From assembly GCA_019188255.1 (NCBI GenBank), contig JAETXT010000009.1, positions 1,240,001-1,304,000 on the forward strand: a stretch of 64,000 nucleotides of DNA, read 5' to 3'. The stretch is from Verticillium longisporum. Its lineage: Eukaryota; Ascomycota; Sordariomycetes; Glomerellales; Plectosphaerellaceae. The notes beneath the pieces are model-generated. The model worked only from the letters and a program-made list of their open reading frames with translations. It was not told the DNA's origin and did no database searches. The translations under genes and the position numbers were made by a program. Numbering within the stretch: position 1 is the first letter of the stretch; every line of letters begins with the position of its first letter. This document shows positions 37,322-48,971 of this stretch, piece after piece.

Positions 37322-37900
37322 ATGCCGCCTCCGCCCCCAAACCCACCCCTGACCTTCACAACAGACACCTCCCTACCATCCATCTACACGACACCTCTGC
37401 CCCAGTCCCCCTCCCCGCCCTCGCCACGTCTCGTCGTCGGCGCCGCCGTCCTCCACCGCGACAGCAGCGCCAGCCCACGCATCCTGCTCGTCCAGCGCAG
37501 CGCCCACGAGTTCCTCCCCAACCGCTGGGAGCTGCCCGGCGGCAGCGCCGACGCGGTCCACGACGCGTGCCTCGCCGCCGGCGCCGCGCGCGAGCTGTAC
37601 GAGGAGACGGGGCTGCGCGCGCGCCACGTCGTCTCGCTCGTCGGGAGCTACGCCTGGCTCGATGACGGGAGGACGTGGGTTAAGCATTCGTTTCTCGTCG
37701 AGGTGGAGGGAGCGGGGGCGCAGGCACCGCCCCTGGTCCGGCTGGATCCGGAAGAGCACCAGGACCACGTCTGGGCGACGGAGGAGGACGTGAGGACGGA
37801 TCAGGTCGGGGAACGCACGCTCGCGTGGACGAGCGAGGAGCAAAAGGCTGATGTGCTGAGGGCATTCGCAGCGGACAAGGATACGTCGTCATCTTCGTGA
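37322..37900 (+). CDS. Nudix hydrolase
   Basis: A single exon of 192 residues from ATG 37322 in a good context (CCACAATGCC). A Pro-rich N-terminus (about 30 residues) precedes the fold: VVGAAVLHRD, ILLVQRSAHEFLPNRWELPGG, and the Nudix box ending AARELYEETGL. The metal-binding REL.EETG core is intact, while the upstream Glu of the classic GX5E is replaced and the loop is longer, as in many fungal members. Such enzymes hydrolyse nucleoside diphosphates linked to another moiety; the substrate cannot be read from sequence. No targeting signal is evident. It converges with rqc2, leaving 61 bp between the stops, so their 3' ends may overlap. Confidence 0.93.
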   Translation: MPPPPPNPPLTFTTDTSLPSIYTTPLPQSPSPPSPRLVVGAAVLHRDSSASPRILLVQRSAHEFLPNRWELPGGSADAVHDACLAAGAARELYEETGLRARHVVSLVGSYAWLDDGRTWVKHSFLVEVEGAGAQAPPLVRLDPEEHQDHVWATEEDVRTDQVGERTLAWTSEEQKADVLRAFAADKDTSSSS

Positions 37901-37961
37901 TTGATCATCTCGAGGCGAAAGCCGGATTTGTACGTCTATACAACATCAACATGTATACTCT

Positions 37962-40900
37962 CTACTTCCTCTTCGATCCCTTGCCGCCTCTGCCCCCCTT
38001 GCCTGATGACCCCTTTCCTCCACCGCCACCGCTGCCGCCGCCGCCACCACCACCGGCGCCCATCATGACCTTGAGCTTGCCCACGGGCACCGAGTTGACG
38101 ACCTCCTCGGGCTTGAACGCCTTGATGAGCTCCACCTCGCGCGGCCACATGCGCTCCGAGTCCTGCGCCCGCTCGTCAACAACGCCCTTCTTCGTCGCCA
38201 CGAGCTTCCACCGCTCGAGCACCTCCTTGACCGCCTTGCCCTTCTTGACCGGCCCCGGCTGGAACTTGACCTTGTACTTGAACCGCCCGAGCGCGTTCCA
38301 CGGCGCGCACACGGGGATCGCCTCGACAATCTCGTCCCCGACGAGCGCCGTGCCCACGAGCCCGTCGAGCGCCGTCGCCTTTTCGGCCTCGTCCGCCTCG
38401 AGCAGCTCGACGCCCTCCTCGTGCATCAGCCGCCGGATCTCCTCGTGCTCGGCCGTCGCCCGCTGCTGCTTCTGGTGCTGCGCCCGCCGCCGCTCCTTCT
38501 GCGCCGCCGCCTGCGCCTCCCGTTCCGCCCGCGCCTGCGCCTCGGCCTCGGCCTTCTGACGCCCCGCCGCCGCTCCGATCAGCGCCTCGGCCGCCGCGCG
38601 GTCGTCCTCGTCCTGGTACTTGTACTTGGCCGCCATCTTCTTGGCCTTGCCCTTCTTGCCTCGCTTCGCCGGTGCCGTCTTGGCGGGTGCGGGCTGCTTC
38701 GACGCCGCCGCCGCCGTCGTCGTCTGGGCGCTGCCCTGTGGTGGCGAGTCGTCGTCTGCCGCTTCGGACGCGCCTCCTTCGTCTTCGTCTTGTGGGTTGG
38801 TCTCTGCGGGTTCTTCCGCCTCGGAAGATACTTGTAGGTCCTTCATCTGCTCGACTGGCGCCGCTTCCTTTTCCTTTTCCTTTTCCTTTTCCTTCTGCTT
38901 CTCCTCGTCATCCTCCTCCTGCTGCAGCTGCTCCTGTCGCTCGCCATCCGTGTCGTCATCAGCATCAGCATCGGCGCCGTTGGTGCCCTGCAGCGGGTTG
39001 TCGCGCGCATCATTCTCTTGGTTGTCGTCAGCCTCGTCCTCATCCTCGTCCTCATTCCCGTCGCCATCGTCAACGTCCAGCGCGCTGTCGGTAGCAGTAT
39101 CGTGGCCGCCGACGGCACCCGCCGGGCTCTCGTCGCCCCGCAGCCTGTGCTTCACGTGCTTGGCCTTGCTCTCCTCGCTGATCCTGAACATGATGCCGAG
39201 GCCCAGCACGAGCGGCGCCGGGGACAGGAAGTTCTTCTGGCCGCGCACCATGAAGCTGCCCGCGGGCAGGTACTCGCCCGTCGGCGCCGACTTGGACACC
39301 TGGTCGGCCCTGACCCACCAGGCGCCCATGCCGGCCTTGGAGTCCCACGCGCTCGAGCTGCAGACCGACAGCATGCCGGCCTGCGCCAGCGTCGCCGGCG
39401 GGATCGGCGCGTCCGGCGTGTCCTGCCTGTTCTTGACAATGACCGTCGCGGCGCCGTGCATGTCGGCGTGGCAGTACACGTCGCCCTTGCGCAGGTACCG
39501 CTTGTACAGCGTCTCGTTCTGCTGGGCGTCCTTGCCGCCGAGCACCAGGTAGCCGTCCGACGAGATGAACCAGATGAACTTTTCGAACCACATCTGCTTC
39601 CGTATCGGCTGCAGGACCGCCTTCTCCTGCTTGAGCCCCTTTTTCAGATCCTCCGTAATCTTCTTCTCGGCATTCCTCAGCGCCATGGTCGAATGCTGCA
39701 CCGTCTTCTGCTCCTTGACGGCGGCCGTCCGCCGCTGGTCGTAGTACTCACGCGCGTTGGCCCAGGGCGACAGGCCGAGGTTGATCTCGATCTGCAGCCG
39801 CCGGTCGGCCCCCTTGGCCTTGGCACCGTCTTCGTCATCCTCACTGTCGGACGCGTCCGATCCCGTCTCGTAGGCCTCGTCCTCGTCCTCGACAGCCTCC
39901 GTGCCGAGCAGGAGCGTCATGAGGTTCTCGCCGAGCTTGAGCGGCAGCTTGATGGTCTCGGCGACGGGGTTGCGCCGCTTCTGCTCCCGCTCGATGAGCT
40001 TGCCAATGTTGACCCAGTCCATGCCCTGCTGGACGAGACCGTTGACGGCATCCATGGCCTCCTGCACGCGCTCGACGTTGGCCTCGATGGCCGCGGCCTT
40101 TTGCTCGTTCAGCGACTGGGCCTCCTGCAGACCTTCGATGCGCTGGGCGTGGTCCTGGCGCGTCGCTTCGAGCTTCTTCTTGGCGGCGGCCTCGCGCTCC
40201 GTGAGCTTCGACTCGAGTTTCTGGCCCTCCAGCGAGGAGAAGAACTCGTCCACCGTCTTGTTGAAGCCGTCGAACGTGAGGACCTTGACGGAAGGGTCGT
40301 CGGCAAACTTTTGCGGCAGAAACGGGTGAAAGTCGTCGTAGAGAAGATCTTCTCGCTTCGTCTCGGCGCCGTCGTCCGGCTTTTCTTCCGTCTCCTCGCT
40401 CTTCTGCCTGTATTTCGCAATGACATAGCCCGTTGTCGTGGCCGAGCTCGTGGCGTCCTCGACGACCTTTCTGGCGACAGTCAAGGCGTGCAGCAGACTG
40501 TCGAGCAGTGCGTCGCTGTCGAGGAGCTCGGCCGGCGTCTTCGTCGGGTCGAAGCCGGTGACCTGGAACGCGTGGTCGACGAGCATGGGGGGCAGTTCGG
40601 TAATGGTCGTGGCGAGGCCCTTCCTCAGCTGGTCGCCTGGCTTGACCTTCTTCTTCCCCGTCGTCGGCGCGTTGGCGGCCTTGGCCGCCATGACCCTCAG
40701 TGCATCCTGCAGCCTCTCTCGCGTCAGGGGCGGGACGCCGCCAAAGTTTTGCCTGTTGTCGAGGGAGTAGCCGAGTCCGACGCGCTGGGGTTCCTGGCCC
40801 TCGCCCTCGGGCACGTTCCGCAGCAGGGTCAGGATGCGGAGCTCGGCGTCGGTCAGGATGACGTTGCCGCTGGCGAAGAACTCGAGGAAGAGTCGGTACT

Positions 40901-41364
40901 GGCCATCGCTGAATGTAAACTCGATGATTCTGTCGGTTCCGACTTGTGACACGGCCGTCAGGCGTCTCGTCTTGAGGAACTTGCGCAAACGTGCCACAAA
41001 GGCCGAAGGGGCAGCAGCGGTGGTGCGCGCAAAGTCGGTCAGGTGGCAGCGGAAGCCCGAGTCGATGAGAATCTGCTTCTTGTTGTCGGGCTTCGCAAAC
41101 TTCAGCAGCAGGATCTTGGAGGACAGGTCGTAGACGTTGGCAAGTCGAAGGGTGACGAGACTTTCGTGGAGCTCGTGAGCGATGACCTGGGGCGGCGCGT
41201 TGGTTAGCAATTCGATGATGCAGCCAGCCTTTTGGTGGTGTAGCCAGCCTTTTGGTGGTGTAGCCAGCCTTTCGTGGTGTAGCCAGCCTTTCGTGGTGTA
41301 GCCAGCCGTTCGGTGGGTGCAGGCAGCATACCTTGACGTCAAGGGACGAGAATCTCTGCTTCAT
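37962..41364 (-). CDS. rqc2: Ribosome quality control factor Rqc2/Tae2 (NEMF family)
   Basis: Exon 1 is 41364-41332 (MKQRFSSLDVK). A 145-bp intron (41331-41187, donor GTATGC, acceptor CCCAG) precedes exon 2 (41186-37962). The total is 1085 residues. The NFACT-N domain starts at once and keeps D9 and the D96-R97 pair that correspond to the residues needed for CAT-tailing in yeast (D9, D98, R99). A coiled-coil middle follows, then the NFACT-R domain (YLRKGDVYCHADMHGA, ADQVSKSAPTGEYLPAGSFM and RGQKNFL), a long acidic and (KE)n linker, and the C-terminal domain near VCAPWNALGRFKYKVKFQPG, ending in a Gly/Lys-rich tail. The protein binds stalled 60S-nascent-chain complexes and directs C-terminal Ala/Thr tailing. 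The unspliced frame is also open upstream of the intron, which can mislead gene callers. Confidence 0.93.
41222..41316 (-). repeat. Minisatellite inside rqc2 intron 1
   Basis: Five tandem units of 17 to 20 bp (plus strand AGCCAGCCTTTTGGTGGTGT and shorter variants) fill most of the 145-bp intron. The units are partly homogenised, consistent with slippage. Confidence 0.95.
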
Positions 41365-42087
41365 GATCGAGATGCGAGGTCCTGGGCTCGCGGCTGAACG
41401 GCAATACAAGTTCTGGTGCTCACTTGATGATGCAGCAGAGGAACGAGGGGCACTTTTGGTGGTGCCGATGATGCTGCCAAAGATGCAGCAGCAGCCGTGT
41501 GGCGGCCGCGGGGCATTTGTGGCGTATTGAGGAAAGGCTGAGGGGCTCAACTCAGCTGCATGACGTAAGGGTCCGTATGCAGCAGACCGAAGACCAAGTA
41601 CCTAGGTACGTACCTACCTACGTACGTAGGTACCTAAGGTAGGTACAGTGGGGTGTGCCTAAGGTACCTAACATCGTCGCCTTCGTGCCGAGTCCCTCAG
41701 TGTCACCATTTTGGCTATCAAGGCGGCACCCAACAAAGGCGTCATTGAGCTCTCGAGTTTGACCTTAGCACGCCCCTGTGGATATAAGCTTACACGCTAC
41801 GCTATACGGCTGGCATAATTCCGACTTCTGGCAGGGTATATCGTACGCGTGATATCATTGACTGCAATACACCTTGTTCCCCTCAGATGTCATGCCTCCG
41901 TCTAAAACGTCGAGACAAGCCCGACCGAATCCCCATACGCCGTCCGCCTGTCGCTCGTCGCTCTTGGTATGCATGGTACACGCGCTTCACCACACACCTC
42001 CGTCCGCCTTGCCCTACTCATCATGTGGTGATGCCCAGCGCGGCTCTCTCTCTCTCTCTCATCTTACAAAGCGTCATCTCCACCCGC
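41365..42087. other. Intergenic, with palindromic TACC repeats
   Basis: Between the rqc2 start and the end of the zinc-cluster regulator gene. It contains a GTACCTAGGTAC-type palindromic stretch (41597-41671) and a (CT)9 run at 42044-42060. No gene is seen. Confidence 0.6.
41597..41671. repeat. TACC/GGTA palindromic simple-repeat cluster
   Basis: Repeated TACCTA, GGTACGTACC and TAGGTACC words that are self-complementary over about 75 bp and could form hairpins. Similar clusters are common in intergenic DNA of Sordariomycetes. Confidence 0.85.
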
Positions 42088-43542
42088 TCACGGGGTCTCC
42101 CGGCCAGTGGCAAACAACAGAGGCCACTCAATCAGTTCCTTCCATGCCGACGACAGGCAATCTTCTATAGAGCACAGGGCATTGCGTCCCCATCCCCGCA
42201 TGTACCAGGTCGTCGGCTCGACAGCCGAGACGATGACGCAGTAGTATGCGAGAAGCGACAAGGCCGCAGGGTCCCGCTGCCGCAGTAGCGAGATGTAGTC
42301 GCCCGACAGGTCAATGGGCCATGTCAACGCGATGCGGTTCTCCGGCAGCGCCGTGGTTGCCGTCGCACGATGTATCCAGCTGATCAGGCCCTCGAGCTCG
42401 CGTGCGACGACAACGTTGGTGGGATCGATCGCTGCGTTGAATGTCATCAGCCGCGCTGCTACCGAGTCGAGAAGCGGCGTTGACGTCGGCGGCGCCGTCT
42501 CTTGGGCGAACAGGTGGCCAAGCGTGCCGCGGCGGATCAGTAGCTCGGACGCGTCGAGAATCTCGCTCATGCCGCGGATGAGGAGGAACACGTCGAGAAT
42601 GTTGTCGACCGTCGGGGACGGCAGTGGCTGATCGGGACTCGAGGACTGCTGCTGGTGCGGAAACATGGCGTAGGCGCTCAAGAGGAGGAGCGACGACGCA
42701 GCGAACAGGGGGTCGCAATTGGCAGCCGTGATGCGTGGGAGAGCCGCACGCATGCCGGCCACGGCATCGGTCTGATGCTGCGAGGCCGTCAAGGCGTACG
42801 CAGCCCGGCGCTCTGGTCGTAGAGTAGCGAGATGCAACGCCGAAAAGGCGAGGACCTGATGAAGCAGGAACACGTGAGTGAGAGCGATCTTGGGGATCTC
42901 AAGCTGCCAGACGTGCTGAAGGTCCGCAGACCGCGGCAGCGTGAGACAGGCACTGGTGGAGTAATGGTGCATGAGCTCCAGGTCGGTATACCACGTCCCG
43001 ATGGGCACGACGGCGTACGGATCACGGTCGGGCGTTGAGAGGGGCGTGGACGACGACATGGGGCGTATTTGCTGCGGACCAGAGGCGGACAGGTCCCGTC
43101 GGGGCATCGCTGAGGGCCCTGGCACTGGACGGTCAAAGCTGCCATTGCTGCTGCTCCGAACAGTGCTCAGACCCATGTCCCCTGGTGGTGATGCATGTTG
43201 CTGCTCGTCGGGTGATGTTGCAGCCGACGGTGGTCCCTGGACCAGGCTACACTCAGTGCCATGCCTCACGCACGCGGTGCAAGGCCTCTTCTCGTCGCAC
43301 TGAAGAAGAATTAGTGGATCAATTCGCACAGCAAACGTAGCACACGATGACGGCGGCGCCGGCGGCGTTTGGCGAGGGCAGGGCACATCGCAGCGCGCTG
43401 CATGACACCGCATACATGCCCATGCCCAGCCCGGCCGGCCACCCGGTCGGAGAAGAGGAAAGGTGCTGCATACCTTGACACGGCGGCGCTTGCATCGGGC
43501 ACAGCCACCGCGAGACTTCTTGTAACCCAGACGCGGCGGCAT
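42088..43542 (-). CDS. Zn2Cys6 fungal transcription factor
   Basis: Exon 1 (43542-43474) encodes MPPRLGYKKSRGGC and the first half of the zinc cluster. A 174-bp intron (43473-43300, donor GTATGC, acceptor TTCAG) is followed by exon 2 (43299-42088). The total is 426 residues. Splicing creates a perfect CX2CX6CX5CX2CX6C binuclear cluster (CARCKRRRVK joined to CDEKRPC). The intron is a multiple of three and has no stop, so an unspliced ORF exists but would disrupt the cluster. The second half (from about residue 150: TWYTDLELMHHYST ... LEIPKIALTHVFLLHQVLAFSALHLA) resembles the regulatory region of UPC2/sterol-uptake-type regulators. An upstream in-frame ATG at 43560 is less likely. Target genes cannot be inferred from the neighbours. 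Confidence 0.92.
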   Translation of the reverse strand: MPPRLGYKKSRGGCARCKRRRVKVCSTFPLLRPGGRPGWAWACMRCHAARCDVPCPRQTPPAPPSSCATFAVRIDPLILLQCDEKRPCTACVRHGTECSLVQGPPSAATSPDEQQHASPPGDMGLSTVRSSSNGSFDRPVPGPSAMPRRDLSASGPQQIRPMSSSTPLSTPDRDPYAVVPIGTWYTDLELMHHYSTSACLTLPRSADLQHVWQLEIPKIALTHVFLLHQVLAFSALHLATLRPERRAAYALTASQHQTDAVAGMRAALPRITAANCDPLFAASSLLLLSAYAMFPHQQQSSSPDQPLPSPTVDNILDVFLLIRGMSEILDASELLIRRGTLGHLFAQETAPPTSTPLLDSVAARLMTFNAAIDPTNVVVARELEGLISWIHRATATTALPENRIALTWPIDLSGDYISLLRQRDPAALSLLAYYCVIVSAVEPTTWYMRGWGRNALCSIEDCLSSAWKELIEWPLLFATGRETP

Positions 43543-45296
43543 GGCCACGGGTCTGGACACGGCTGGACCCAGTGTAAGCCTGGAAGGAAACGGTGAGTCG
43601 TGGGCCCTTCACTGCGAGACCGAGACCGAAAACGCTGAGCCGCACGATGATCTGGATCTGGATCTGGATCTTGAAAGGCGTTTCGAGTTTGCGGGTGGCT
43701 CAGCTACAGTGACGGAATCGCTGTGCCTCACTCAAGACGAGGTCGATGTGGACGCGGCAAGGCTGCGGATAGCGGCTGCGGAAAGCGAAAGCGAGTGTGG
43801 GGGGAGGGGGCGAGTGATGGATATGAATGGTTGGGGTTGGGTGAGTTGGGTGGAGGACGCGACCCAAGTGCCGAAGAAGTGGGTGGATCAGTCTGGGCGG
43901 TCGATCGCCTTCTGCCACAGGGTTATATCTGTAGGGGCGGGTAATGAATCAGGACGCGCGCCGTACAGTGTCGTGTGTCACGGACGGGTTGACGCCGGGT
44001 CGCGCAGGCAATCCTTGTCCTGATGGACGATGGTTGAGCGTCTCGTTGTTCAGCTTGAGCGAAAGGACCGATCGAATCATCCGGCTCGTCGGCGGTGTGC
44101 ATTCGGCTACCAGGCCAAAGGGTGCGAAGAAAGGCTCTGAAGAGGATTGGCGCCCTGTCAGGGCGAAAGCGAGGACAAGGGCAAAGGCGAGGGCGAGAGC
44201 CAGCAAAGAAGTATGTGCCTTGAAACTAGGAGAGCAAGCCAGCAAGTCCGCCTTGCGTGAGGACACGAGTCATTAGCAAGGTACGCAGGCGCTTCCGGCG
44301 ATGTGCTGGAACAGGGACACGGATTCTGCCGGACCGTGCTCTCCTGTACTCCAAAGGCTGAGTGAGGTAGGGAGGGTGTGAGCTCTGACCTGACGGGCTT
44401 CAGGCATTTGCAGTCTGCGGTGCACCGTCTGTGGTCTGACGTCTGAGGTGGCATGTTCTTGAATCCTTGTTCCAGTGACGGCTTTGAATTGCAAGGCAGA
44501 GTCGCTGGCAGACTTGATGAGGTTCCGGAGACCGACACCTCATCTTGCGGAGTGGAGTTTTGCCGGGTCGACTCTACAACCCGAGCAAGGCTCCTGGAAT
44601 GAGCAATTGTGGACGACGAGATGAGTGACAGCACTGAGTGAGACAAGTGCTGTCTGCCGTGTCTAGGCCTACCTGGACCCCCAAAACCTTGGCTGGGATA
44701 CGCAACCTAACAAGACAAGTCAATCCATCAGTGGCACCTCGGGGTGGTTATGCCAGCTCCGCCAAAAGGACCCTTGACCTGATTTGGACTCAAGCTTTGT
44801 ATGCTGCGGCTCTTTTAGCCTCCCAATAGGCAACGGGCAGACGCTCATCCTGGAGCTCACCTAATCCATTCGGATCCACTGTCTCGTCCGCGGCAAATCA
44901 ACGCCCAAAGCGAAACCGAGGGCTCAGCGTAAGGCATGATAGTGTGCTTCTCGAATATCGTTCCAGTGCATCGGGTAGGCACTTTCTGTTGGTGAAGATT
45001 GCGTAGATTGAATTGAACTATCAGAGCAAGGGAGTTGGTCTGGGGCGGATTGCCTTGACCTCCCCTGACGATGATAAAACAACGACATGCCCAAGTCGTA
45101 GTGGTAGAAAGACTCCTATTGTCAGCATGCCAAACATCCATCATCAATATCAACTTACAACAGATACCTAATTCCCTCCTTTTCGTACCGCCTCCCCGTC
45201 CTTGCCTCACGCTTTCGGTAGCCAGACTGCTCCGCCGTTGATTGACCCGACAACTTCCCTCCTCCGCAAGACGTACGGTTCGACAACGAAGACGTC
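43543..45296. other. Intergenic, divergent promoter region
   Basis: Separates the divergent zinc-cluster regulator and the MARVEL-like gene. It has a short CTGGAT tandem run near 43650-43670 and a degenerate GCGAGG-rich run near 44160-44200. Frames here lack domains. Confidence 0.5.
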
Positions 45297-46215
45297 ATGG
45301 CCTCTTTCGCCAACAGCGGCTTCTTCGCCAGCCGGTACAAGTTTCGCCTTCACATCGTCCAGCTTGTCCTCATCCACATTGTCCTGGGTCTCGCAGGCGC
45401 GCGTGTCTTCATGAAGAACCAGCCCCGGGGCAGGGGTAACACAATAGCCCTTGGCATGGTATGCTGGCACCGACTTATCGGGAGAGACGGACAATGAACT
45501 GACAGCGCGACATCATAGGGCGCCAAATCCTTGATAATCATCTTCTATCAGCTGGCCACGGAACACATTGCGCGTTTCCGAAGGTGGTCGAGCCTCAAAG
45601 CTTTCGCCATTTTTAACTGCCTCGAGATCGTTTTCTGGGGTGCTGTCATCTTCCTTGTCATGCAAGGAAACCTGCAGAGATGCGAGGGAACCGGCTGCAT
45701 CTTGAACTGGATCGTCTTTGGCGTTTCAATTGTCATTTCGTAGGTTGCGCCCCGCCTCGCTCGTCTGTGGGATCTTCTCGAGCTGCCGCTGACCTTGGCC
45801 GTTTTCTCTGCATAGCATCCTCTCGTCATGGGTGGCCGTCATCTCCGTCCTGGACTTCCGCTTCTTCCGCGCCAACGGCGTCCGCCGAGACGATATGTCC
45901 CTACGAGGCGGAAGCGAGAGCGGCGTGCCATTCCAGAGCAACCCTGTGCAGCGCAACAGCCGTCACTCGCATCGCAACAGCCAATCGCGCAGCAACAGCA
46001 ACCAGCACCCAAAGAGCCCATCACACCGCAAGAGCTCCTCGCAACAGCACAAGAGCTCTTCGCATCAGCACAAGACCCGCAGGCAGCACAGCAACCCTCA
46101 GTACGACAGCAGCCCCCAATATGAGACCAGCCCTTCGTACGAGGCCAACCCTACATATGACAACGGTGCCACATATTACAACAACCAGCAATACCCAAGC
46201 AACCAGGCGAAATAG
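45297..46215 (+). CDS. Four-helix MARVEL-like membrane protein
   Basis: Three exons: 45297-45458, 45519-45739 and 45816-46215, with GT-AG introns of 60 and 76 bp. They give 783 nt, or 260 residues. Four hydrophobic segments are visible: HIVQLVLIHIVLGLAGARVF, TIALGMGAKSLIIIFYQLA, FAIFNCLEIVFWGAVIFLVM, and CILNWIVFGVSIVIS continuing across the second junction into SWVAVISVLDF. The loop before the fourth helix carries two Cys (RCEGTGC). This four-helix arrangement, with both ends expected in the cytosol, fits MARVEL-like fungal membrane proteins. The 100-residue C-terminal tail is extremely rich in Ser, His, Asn, Gln and Tyr and is surely disordered. The specific function is unknown. Confidence 0.85.
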
Positions 46216-48719
46216 AGCGTTGCTTCACAGCATCCAGAGATGAACAGCCCAAGCTTACTTCAAGCTTTTCGGCACGTGTGACAGGGCCTCAAGCATGCCA
46301 GCGGTGGACATAGTCGGGGGAATGTGTGGTGCATGGCGCAGGGGTCCCGGGATATTCGTACATGGCTTCGTCCATTTTTTGTTTTCTTCTCCTTTGTCGA
46401 TAGACCGGTTGCTAGCGTTTGCTTTCCGGATTTTTAGGTCCTGGTTGTTCGAGCTATGCTGGTATGCTGCTCTGGAAGGTAGCATGGCATGCGAAGTAAA
46501 CTTGGCAATAAAGCGTTCGGAATTCAGAAGTCATCTCCAAATTACCTGATGAGAGCCCGGCGGACCATCACGTCGTTGCCTTCCGCCAGGACCCTTGTCT
46601 CAGTGGCGTTCAGCATTTTTCAGTCGTGGACTAGAGTCTTCGCTGAGGAGAGCTTCGTGTAACGCTCTCAGGAGGTTGTCTCGCTGGTGATGAAGACGGA
46701 TGAGATGGCTCTTCCCGAGGAATGCGTGTCCACGAGCGGAGCACGTGATGTGTTGAACAGTGAGTAAGAACGACATCAGGGACGACCAAATGGGCAGGTG
46801 GAAAGGGAGATGAAGCTCGCTCCTCCCTTCGTGTCGTCGGCATTCTGCTGGCGGCAAGTGGTACCATGCACATGCCAAACGACATGGCATGAGGCGAGGT
46901 GGGGTAAGAGGCGCGTCGCATTGTTGAGCGTAGCTGCCATTACCAGCAAGCGAGCTATACTAAAAGACCATCAAAGTCCACCTCAGGGACAGGACCTTTT
47001 CTTCTCCAGCTGTGACCTGCTCCTTTCTCCCCTTCCGAGGACGACATGTGCTTTCAATCAAGTTGGACATATTCAGGGTCGCCCAATTGATCACGGGCAC
47101 GCATCAAAACCTACCTACCCTAAATGTACGCAACGAAGCGGTTTCGTCACAACATCTTCCATCAGATGCCCTTCGTTCGCGTCGCCCCAGCGCCAGCCTT
47201 GTTAGGCGCTCCAGTTCTCACTAGAGAATCCCGACCGCCCAATCGCACACCCTACGATTTCGCTTCCATGTCATAAGCTCTCCACACATCTGACATATGA
47301 TACCCACGATGGAAGGCGACACGTCTCCTTGTGCAGAAAAAGAAGCAAGCAAATCACACTCTGATTCGGTCAGGCCGGAACGGTTTGTGCTTCCCCAACC
47401 TGGACATCCCAAGTCATGGCTTAGCTGACCGCCAATCGAGTCCTCCCACGACCGCCAGTCGAATAGCCCAGCCGCCCGAATGGCCCCTTCGTCTGCAAGT
47501 ATCCTGCATCGAGGAGGTTGGAGCTCTGCTGATCGGCACTCTCCAGTTCGGCCACCTCAAGATGCAGTAGCCTGCATGGCGGCCTGGCCTTTGCTGGTCG
47601 ACGTTCGTCGTTGGTCACTGGGCAACTCGGCCGCTGATCCACGCATGTTTTATGCTTCGCCGAGGCGTGCATAACACGAAGCTTCAGCTTGTGCACGGCA
47701 CCCGTGGCGTGTGTCCGAGCTCCTCACTGGCCGCTGGTTGGCGAGAGATGAGTGGTTCCCCCAGGATGCGACACCCAGCCACTGCCACGCGCATGGGATA
47801 GGAGAGAGAGAGAGAGAAACAGCACAGGCGGGCGGGGGCAAGAGACAAAGGATGAGATTCAATTCACAAACGCACTTGTCGGGGCCATTGGCCCCCGGGA
47901 ATCAGTCGAGGAGGGATCCGAGCAGAGCGCGCTGGCCATCTTCAACAACCGAGGCCCGGTCACGGGAAGAAGGGGAAATGAAGCTGGGGCACTTCTACAA
48001 CGACACATCAAATCAACGCCCAGCCAACTTTCACAAGCAAGAAAGAGCCAAGAACCTCGACGCGTCCTGCACGCGGTGGGCTACTGCAGAAGAACGGGGT
48101 CTTTACGAAGCGGAAACGGAAGCGGACAGGCGAGGTGGAGGGTGAGTGGGCTCAGTCAGGGGGGACCTGCATCGCACAGCGCTATCCCCGTTCAAGGCCG
48201 AGTAAACAAATCGACAGGACCACAGCACTCCCATCCGCCCAGATGTCCCAGCTGAGCTCACAGAAGGCCGGGGACCAACCCCTGATCAACCTGTTCTCAG
48301 GCTCGACTCCTTGTTGATCGCTCTGTGTTCGACGCACACCCTGCCGCGGCAACCTCCTGCCACGCAACAGTGCAGAGCCCCGTCCACAAAACCCAATCCG
48401 CGTCGCCAGTCTCGCAGCTCCCATCCTCCTCTTCTCTCCCCCTCCCCTCCCCTCATCGATCTCAAGCCAGACACACCAGACCGCCTCGCCTCGCAGCCTC
48501 CAACCAACCGTTTCCCGCCTCTACAGAGCAGAAGTGTGAAAGCCAGTACAAGAAGCGCGTGGTGCCATCAAGCCCGGCTTCTTCCCGCCCTTTCTCCTTC
48601 TACTTTGTTTTCCAGGAAACAAAGCAAGAGGAACTACTTCTTCTTTTGGCCCTGATCCTTTCGTGCCACAGAGCATCGGAAGGTCGCTGAAAGAGGAGTT
48701 GTTCTTCGTTGCGCTCCAG
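46216..48719. other. Intergenic upstream of hex1
   Basis: About 2.5 kb. It includes a (GA)n run at 47801-47816 and, from about 48.3 kb, CT-rich leader-like sequence that probably belongs to the hex1 promoter, 5' UTR and an unresolved first exon. No other supported gene. Confidence 0.5.
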
Positions 48720-48940
48720 AGCCGCCACCCTGGACTTTGAAGCCCGCGTCCCCGTCCCCTTCAGCATCTTCCCTTCCACCTACAAGGAAGGCGAGACCCA
48801 GACAACCACCACCACCGAGACTCACCAGGAGCTCGAGATCCAGCTCCCCCCGACCCAGCAGCAGCCGCAAGCCCCCGGACGGGAGGAGGCTCAGCAATAC
48901 TCGTCCTTCACTGCGACCGCCCAGCTCCCGCCTCGTCGTG

Positions 48941-48971
<31 letters not shown>

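Noticed and set aside
39018..40949. 643-codon plus-strand frame antisense to rqc2
   Set aside because: A shadow of high-GC coding sequence; composition is Leu/Arg/Val-biased with no domain, while the opposite strand encodes a clear Rqc2.
43541..44023. 160-codon plus-strand frame overlapping the zinc-cluster gene start
   Set aside because: Low-complexity (Asp-Leu)n from a CTGGAT repeat, no domain, and it overlaps the start of a well-supported gene.
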